A stretch of 64,000 bases of DNA from positions 2,666,001 through 2,730,000 of the forward strand of contig JAGPNK010000002.1 in NCBI GenBank assembly GCA_020746835.1. Reading direction: 5' to 3'. The notes under the pieces were generated by a model. It searched no databases, was not told where the DNA came from, and saw nothing but the letters and a program-made list of their open reading frames with translations. The stretch is from Stachybotrys elegans (lineage: Eukaryota > Ascomycota > Sordariomycetes > Hypocreales > Stachybotryaceae). A program made the translations under genes and the position numbers. Numbering within the stretch: the first letter of the stretch is position 1; the number at the start of each line of letters is the position of its first letter. Shown here piece after piece: positions 58,171-64,000 of this stretch.

Positions 58171-60862
58171 GGGCCGCCAGCAGGATTACGCCGTGCCTGC
58201 CAAGTACCGCACCCAGATGCCCTAAGGGGAAAAGGGGGGGCGGGAGGTCAAGCTGTAAAAGTAGGGCAACCACACCCATTGAGCTAAGTAAGTACTCCCT
58301 CCGCCATTGCACGCGGCCGAGTGACAAGTACAAGTACTTTACCTTATGGGGTTGCGAGCGACGCGGCATATGGATGCGACTGACATGGGAGATTGAAGCC
58401 CATGCGCCCCATCCATGATCGATCAATGGATGGGCCCTAGAACCTCGACGGACTGCGTACTACGGACCATGGACCCTCAGAGCTGCCAGCAAATGCGTAC
58501 GCAAGCCGGCCAAGAAGCCCAGGCGCCCAGCACCGGCCCAGGCGCCGCTGTCCTGTCACGGCCAAGCCAACACAGGACCTGACTGGCTGTCTGATGCCCG
58601 CGACAAGGAAAGGTGGTGGATGGTGCTGTGGAGCGCCGACACAGCGAGGGTGCTAGCCTCTAGGCCAAATTACCTGGGTCACTTGGTTCTTATTCGTGAT
58701 GGATGGGAGGGAGCACGGGCGCGGTTGGCTTGTGCACCGTTAAGCGACATTAGTGAAATGAGGCGAGGCGACGTAGCCCACTCACCCTCACTCACTGCCT
58801 TTTTCATCCTCTCCTTGCTGCCAACGGGCCCCTGAGTAATGAAGCCCACTGGCTGGACAGTCGTCACTCGTCATGGCAAGGGAGATGAGTTCATCACAGC
58901 CTCTCCCGTGTGCCTCCTCTCCTTGGTTCCTGGTCCGATGCCACGACACGCCGTTCCTGGGCCAAGGTCTTAGGCCTAATCTTCGCCCATGAACTACAAT
59001 CTTACTCGGCCTCATCACCAAACTAAACCGGACAAACAAACCACGTAATTCACCTTAATTCTCTTTGCCTCCTCCCCTTTTCTCTTCCTCCCATTCTCCT
59101 CCCCTTGCCGCCCCTGCCCACCGCCCACCGCCCATTCGTCCCTTCGCACTCGTCAACAAACCAACAGGGGTGCTGTGGGCAGGGAACCAAAAGCTTGGCT
59201 GGTGGCTGTCAATCCGTTGCCGCATCTGGCTACCTCCATATGGGGCGCCAGATGGTTCCTGCGTCTGGCAAATGCGCTTGTTCAGGTACAGGGACACACT
59301 CTCGCCGAATCGGGTCGTCGGCCCCGGGTGGCTCTTTGGTCTGATCCAGTTGGGGGGCCTGGGGCCTCGTATTTGCTTCTTGCTGTCGCAGGTTCCTTCT
59401 TTGCCGTCCATGTTTTTCTGCTTTCTTTTCTTCTTCTCTGCCGAATGGCTGCCCGGGCTGCCCGGCAAGGCTGGGTCCTCCTTGTGGCCTGGGGCTGGGA
59501 ATAAGACTTGTTTGTTGGCTGCCCTGCCCTGCCAGCCTGCCTCGCCTTTTGTCTGGGTCCTGCTCCCCGTATTTTCCAGCGTCCGCCCCCTAATGGGGCC
59601 TTGCTCGGCGCTGCTTCAGGGACCTTGACGAAGCCGACCGCGGAACTGCCTTGCCCTGTCTCCCGGGGTTCTAACCTCACATCATCTCCATAGTCCCTTG
59701 ATTTCAATTTTCCTATACCGTGATCCCACCACTGTCTGCCTGGTTAGCTGGCTTTGCACGGCAGTCGTCCTGCCCAAGCCATCGTAGCCGCCATCGCTCT
59801 CCCGACCCTCCAGTGCCAAGTATTGCACAAGAAACCGGGATGTCTACTGATCCTACAGTATGGTAGCCAATACGGGGGGGTCGACGCCGATCTCTTAATA
59901 GCCCGTGTTAATGACTTGTTCCTCCCTCAAACCAAGACAGAGGGGGGCATTTTCGCCCACTTCGTAAAGATAGAAGCATAACCTGCCATCCTTTGTCCTC
60001 CTCTCTCTTCGTCTCTTGAGCGGGTTCTTTGAAGTGAGCGGCAGCTGCTTCACCGCACCTTTCCTGCATACGTAATTCTTCAGCCCACGAGGTCCATGGC
60101 CGTTTGTCAACCTTGTTCTCCTCCTGGGCATGGTTCTTCCCTGGGGGAAAACGCCTTCGTATCCACAAGCGCTTCGAGAATAGTCTTATTACCTCTTCGT
60201 ATCTTCCGAGTAATCTTAAGCCGATGGGATCTGAAACAAGCCATCCGGAAGTCATGCGGTGGCCACTCACAGCCGGGTCGTTGGGTCCGTTCATTTTAAA
60301 TCTGGCAGAATGTGACCTGTCTGTTTACCTTGTACACGTGCATTTCGTCCTCTACAGATTGGGTTGGCGCCACCTCGCGCCACGTTGGCCAATTGATGGC
60401 GGTGTGACCTGTCTTCAACGCCATGCATCCTGTCACTTGGAAGCACCAAGATCGTCATGATGGCGGCTTCATAGATGCCGAGATGATGAGCAAAATACCC
60501 CGATGGCAAGGCAATGCCGGACGAGAAGACCAACACTGCGCTTCCTGATTTATCCACATGATGAGGAAAAGATCATCCACGCCACTACGGAGTACACTTG
60601 CATGATTTATGCGATTTCCAAGATTTCTCTTCAACAGTATCTGCTCCAACATACGCATAAAGTAATGAATTAATTATACACACAACTATGTACATAAGTA
60701 TGCTGTCCATCCACTTTAATGGCTCACGTGACTGCGCGACCATGTCTCGCCCCACAACTTTGGACGACGCGCCGCAATCTACTACATGGCGATTTTTTCA
60801 AGCTCTAGATAATGAGTCGGTAGCGCATGATAATATCACGCGCATGATCCAACCACGGAACT

Positions 60863-63800
60863 ATGCTGCAAAGTCGAGCTCGTCCGCTCCTCTGCAGTCA
60901 ATGCCTAGCAAGATCATCGCCTAGGCTTGCTGTAAGAAACCCTGAGATTCGTCTTAGGTCATGGATCTCCCTGCCTCGGGGATCCTGTGTTGCGCAAAGA
61001 GTTCGTTCAATCTCGTGACTTTGTCTTTGTGAGCCTCTCATACTGATGTCTTCATAGCGTCTCACCACAGCATCGACGACCAGTCATCGTGCAAATTCCC
61101 CAACACAGGTCGTTGAACCTCGCCAGTCATCTCGGGTACCCATCCGAGATCAACTCCTGGAATGGGAGAAGGGGTTCACCAAGGAGCAAGCAAAAGCCCT
61201 CTATGCGCCAGATGTATCATTTTCGTACCTTCTCAACGACATTGGTCGCGATGAAAGCACTGATGACCCTAATAATGATGAATTCATCACGCTCAACCTG
61301 ACAGCCTCGAACGCAGCAGACTCACCGTTTGTGGGTGAGGATGCCGATATTAGTGTCAGCACACCGAGAAGGAGTCCTGGCGATCTGGTCGAGTTCAAGT
61401 TGGTTCACCTACCCGTTGACGCAGTCATTATCTTTGCTTACAATAGTTGCGCCCCCATAGACCCAGAGGTGTTCGTAACCCAGTCCTGGCGATATATCTG
61501 GGCTTCTTTGGCCAGCGACACCACTTCTTCACAGTCGCTGGAAGATGGATGGCTAGTATGGCCTACTCGCCCCTCTTTAGCGTCTCCAACTTTGTCGACA
61601 GCGCGGAGCTGTCCTCAGTCTTGAGCAAGATCCCGAGCAACGGGGACCCCATGCTGTTCGAGAAGATGCGCCTCACACGTGTTGGCCCGTCTCGCGTAGA
61701 TGGTGCAAATCTAGTCGACAAGATGGTTGAGTTCAGGACGGCGTCCGAGCTCCTGCAGCAGAGCAAGCTGCATAAGCTTGACAGAGCTCAGTCACTCCTA
61801 GAAGATCCCACCTCCCGCCGATATATGAGCCTCTTCGACATGGTGGCAACGTTCTTCCCAGAATACAAGAATCACGAAGAAGTGCCTCCTCAGGTTTTGT
61901 ACGCAATACACTCTGCATTGAGCCGAGACGAACTCGGCTTTCATCCCCTAGGGCCGTCGAGAGACTGCCATCGCCGCGACCACATCTACGAGATTCTGCC
62001 CAAGCGCCAAATCAAACTCATAGAGAAGGTTGGCCTCCTGACGAGAGAGTATGCCTATCTCAGTGCTTTAAATGGCCGAGTGCCTCAGGCAAAGGATGTG
62101 GCCAATACTACTTTGGGCATCTTCCTGCAGGAAGCGAGGGAAAGAGTCCGGCACAGCCGCAAAATTCGGACTTGGACACCCCACGGCTTCGTCTACCACG
62201 CTGATTCTGGGAGCATACCCCGACTAATGTGGAGTGGGAACGCCCAACATATTGTTCTGTTTCTCAAATGGTGGGCAAGCAACGACCTTTTTGACCCGAG
62301 GTCTCGCTTCCATGCCTCAGGCGCCCTTATCCTGCGAGCAACCGGCCTCTACGGAGATGGTCCGTTCGACCAGACCACGGCGTGGACTTTCCTTCAGGAG
62401 CTCGGCCTCATACCCCCGTGGGAAGTCCCGTCGCGGTACAAAATCCGCTTCCCTGACACTGGCATCATCCCCGGCGGTGGTTTAAGGCGCAAGGTCCCGG
62501 AAGACATCGGAGAGTCCAGGCGCCCGGATATTGCAGCGGATAGCAGGAGAGACTTTGGCGACTCTCCAGTGTTCTGCATCGATGCGAAGACAACGACACT
62601 TATTGACGACGGCATCTCCCTGGAGAGGACCGAGCACCCTGACGAGTTTTGGATCCATATTCATGTGGCAGATCCAGCTTCTGGTATCGAGCCTAACTCG
62701 GAGCTTCGCTCCTTCATGGAGACTCTCCCCGACAATATTTACCTCCCTGGCCACTTCAGTGCAATGCTGCCATCTGATCTGGGCAAAGGATCTTCCCCAG
62801 ACGCTCAAGCCTCTGGGCGAAGCATCGCCGATGAGTACTCTCTGCGGCCTGACGGGCCCGCCCTGACTTTCAGTGCCAGAGTCAACCAGTCTGGTGATAT
62901 CCTCGACTACAAGTTGGAGCCGAGCATACTCAGAAACATCGTTTACATGGAACCTCAGCGCGTGTCAGAGTTCTGTAATGAGCCGCTGCCGCTTGTAGAT
63001 AACCGCACACTTCTGACAACTGGAGCCCCTCCGGAACCGACCGACGCACCCGAGCGGCCCATGATTGCCCCTCATGCCCTTGATCCAGCAAGCCAAGAGG
63101 ACCTTCTGCAATTATCGAAGCTGGGGGAAGCTCTTCGGCAGAGGCGGTTGTCCAAGGGCGCCTGGCCTACCTTTCCTCCCCAACCGTCTGTCAAAGTCGA
63201 ATTCCATAAGCCACCCGCCGAGGCAGCCAAAGATGTTGATGTTATTCCCATAGCGGCACCTCCTTACATCCAAATCGCCTATGACACGGTAGCTTGCTCC
63301 GTCGTCTCTAATGCCATGGTCCTGGCGGGTGAGATTGCCGCGAGATGGTGCTCCAGCCGGGGCATCCCCATCCCGTACCGCCGGGACGTTAACCTGGGCG
63401 AGAGCCACAATGAGGCCATGAAGCTGATGACCGAGGAGCTGCTCCCCAAGTACAAAGACGGCAGCACGGCATCGTCGAGAGCGGACATCAACAGACTGCT
63501 CGCCCTCACCGGCGGCAGCGAGGCGTCACTCACCCCCGGCCCCTTCTTCATCCTCGGTTTGGACATGTACGCCAAAGCGACCTCTCCGCTGCGCCGATTC
63601 GCCGACACCATCGTCCACTGGCAGATTCACGCCGCCCTCGCGCACGAGCGGCAGACGGGCGCCCCTATCGAGGCCTACACGGACGACATGGGCATCCTAC
63701 CTTTCACCAGTGCCTCGCTCCAAGACATGCTCCCGATGCTTCAGATTCGCGAGAAGATGGCTCGCGCGCTCAACCAGAGCGTCTACGACTGGATCCTGCA

Positions 63801-64000
63801 CGCCCTGGCCCGGGCCTGGCGCTTCGAGGGCACCGCGCCCAAGTCCTTCATCTTCACCGTCGACGCCCGCGTCTCCGGCACCCTGCTGGGCCGCCTCGAC
63901 TTCTGCGACGTCAAGGCCCTCTTGCCCCCCGCCCACCTCAACGACCTCACCCTCTACGCCGACGTCAAGACGGGCGACCGGTTCGAGGTCCAGCTCTCCC
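60863..64000 (+). CDS. DSS1: Mitochondrial RNB exoribonuclease, DSS1-like (3' end outside window)
   Basis: Probable catalytic subunit of the mitochondrial RNA degradosome (3'-5' exoribonuclease, partner of the Suv3 helicase). Exons 60863-61000, 61058-61398 and 61461 to beyond 64000; introns 57 and 62 nt; 1006 residues are visible. The start was chosen because it opens a strong mitochondrial presequence: Arg-rich, no acid until about residue 28, with a CSQC motif common in fungal presequences and a likely cleavage zone at QRRLTTAS. SPGDLVEFKPRG then VLAIYLGFFGQ rebuild the DSS1 N-terminal domain over the second splice. The RNB domain runs from about residue 540, with FCIDAKTTTLIDDG as the metal-binding segment, DEFWIHIHVADPAS, and the late signature YAKATSPLRRFADTIVHWQ. 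The right edge cuts the C-terminal S1-like region. Confidence 0.9.

Larger units (their letters stand above)
57748..60862. promoter_or_regulatory. 3.1-kb divergent spacer, btgE / DSS1-like
   Basis: No supportable gene. It holds an ATT repeat (57961-57981), a GGTACWT tandem repeat (58143-58170), further GTAC steps near 58285-58340, and C/T-rich plus-strand tracts at about 59055-59120 and 59405-59440. A 187-codon frame at 59065-59628 is low-complexity and was not accepted. Confidence 0.5.

Noticed and set aside
59065..59628. 187-codon plus-strand frame in the btgE/DSS1 spacer
   Set aside because: Pro/Leu/Gly low-complexity text following a C/T-rich tract; no motif, likely leader or promoter DNA.
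60741..60923. Short frame starting MSRPTT as the DSS1 N-terminus
   Set aside because: It ends in a stop with no good donor; the overlapping frame from 60863 has a presequence and splices in phase.

Overview
The window is nuclear DNA of a filamentous ascomycete. Genes carry short introns (mostly 46-110 nt, GT..AG), the exons are GC-rich at third positions, and the proteins (class III old yellow enzyme, BtgE-type GH17 glucanase, GPI-type phospholipase B, AA1-like secreted protein) are typical of Pezizomycotina. I favour Sordariomycetes, probably Hypocreales, from the look of the housekeeping proteins; the sequence alone does not fix the genus. I see no bacterial operons, CRISPR array, rRNA, convincing tRNA, or intact transposon.

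Layout. 1-247: 5' end of an unidentified minus-strand gene. 2.7-5.9 kb: SERCA Ca2+-ATPase (+). 6.2-7.1 kb: proteasome beta-3 (-), head-to-head with a TUG/UBX protein (+, 7.9-9.4 kb). 9.8-10.5 kb: ribosomal protein eL36 (-). 11.9-14.3 kb: two secreted proteins in tandem (AA1-like small protein, class 3 lipase). 17.1-18.5 kb: 14-3-3. 20.1-20.6 kb: unknown 162-aa protein (-). 23.9-26.1 kb: lysophospholipase. 26.5-30.6 kb: synaptojanin-like inositol phosphatase (-). 32.0-34.3 kb: Prp39. 36.1-37.3 kb: cytochrome c peroxidase. 38.3-39.6 kb: old yellow enzyme. 41.3-42.9 kb: protein disulfide isomerase. 43.2-43.7 kb: small mitochondrial-type protein (-). 44.4-45.3 kb: Vps71-like HIT zinc finger. 45.7-48.4 kb: threonyl-tRNA synthetase. 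52.5-54.6 kb: C2A9.03-like WD40 protein. 56.0-57.7 kb: BtgE-type glucanase (-). 60.9 kb to the right edge: mitochondrial RNB exoribonuclease (DSS1-like), cut by the window.

The genes form no obvious pathway cluster. They are ordinary housekeeping functions (Ca2+ store, proteasome, translation, splicing, chromatin, mitochondrial RNA turnover, secretory folding) mixed with a few secreted or cell-wall enzymes. Intergenic spacers are unusually long in places (14.3-17.1, 20.6-23.9, 48.4-52.5, 57.7-60.9 kb).

All gene models were built by hand by joining exons so that the reading frame and the family's conserved sequence both continue. Every complete model sums to a whole number of codons. The most interesting things I found are structural, not a new pathway: coding micro-exons of 8 and 19 nt next to start codons, a strong hairpin inside a ribosomal-protein intron, an upstream ORF whose stop overlaps a main start codon, a possible mitochondrial N-terminal extension on threonyl-tRNA synthetase, and recurring GGTACC-core palindromic islands confined to spacers.
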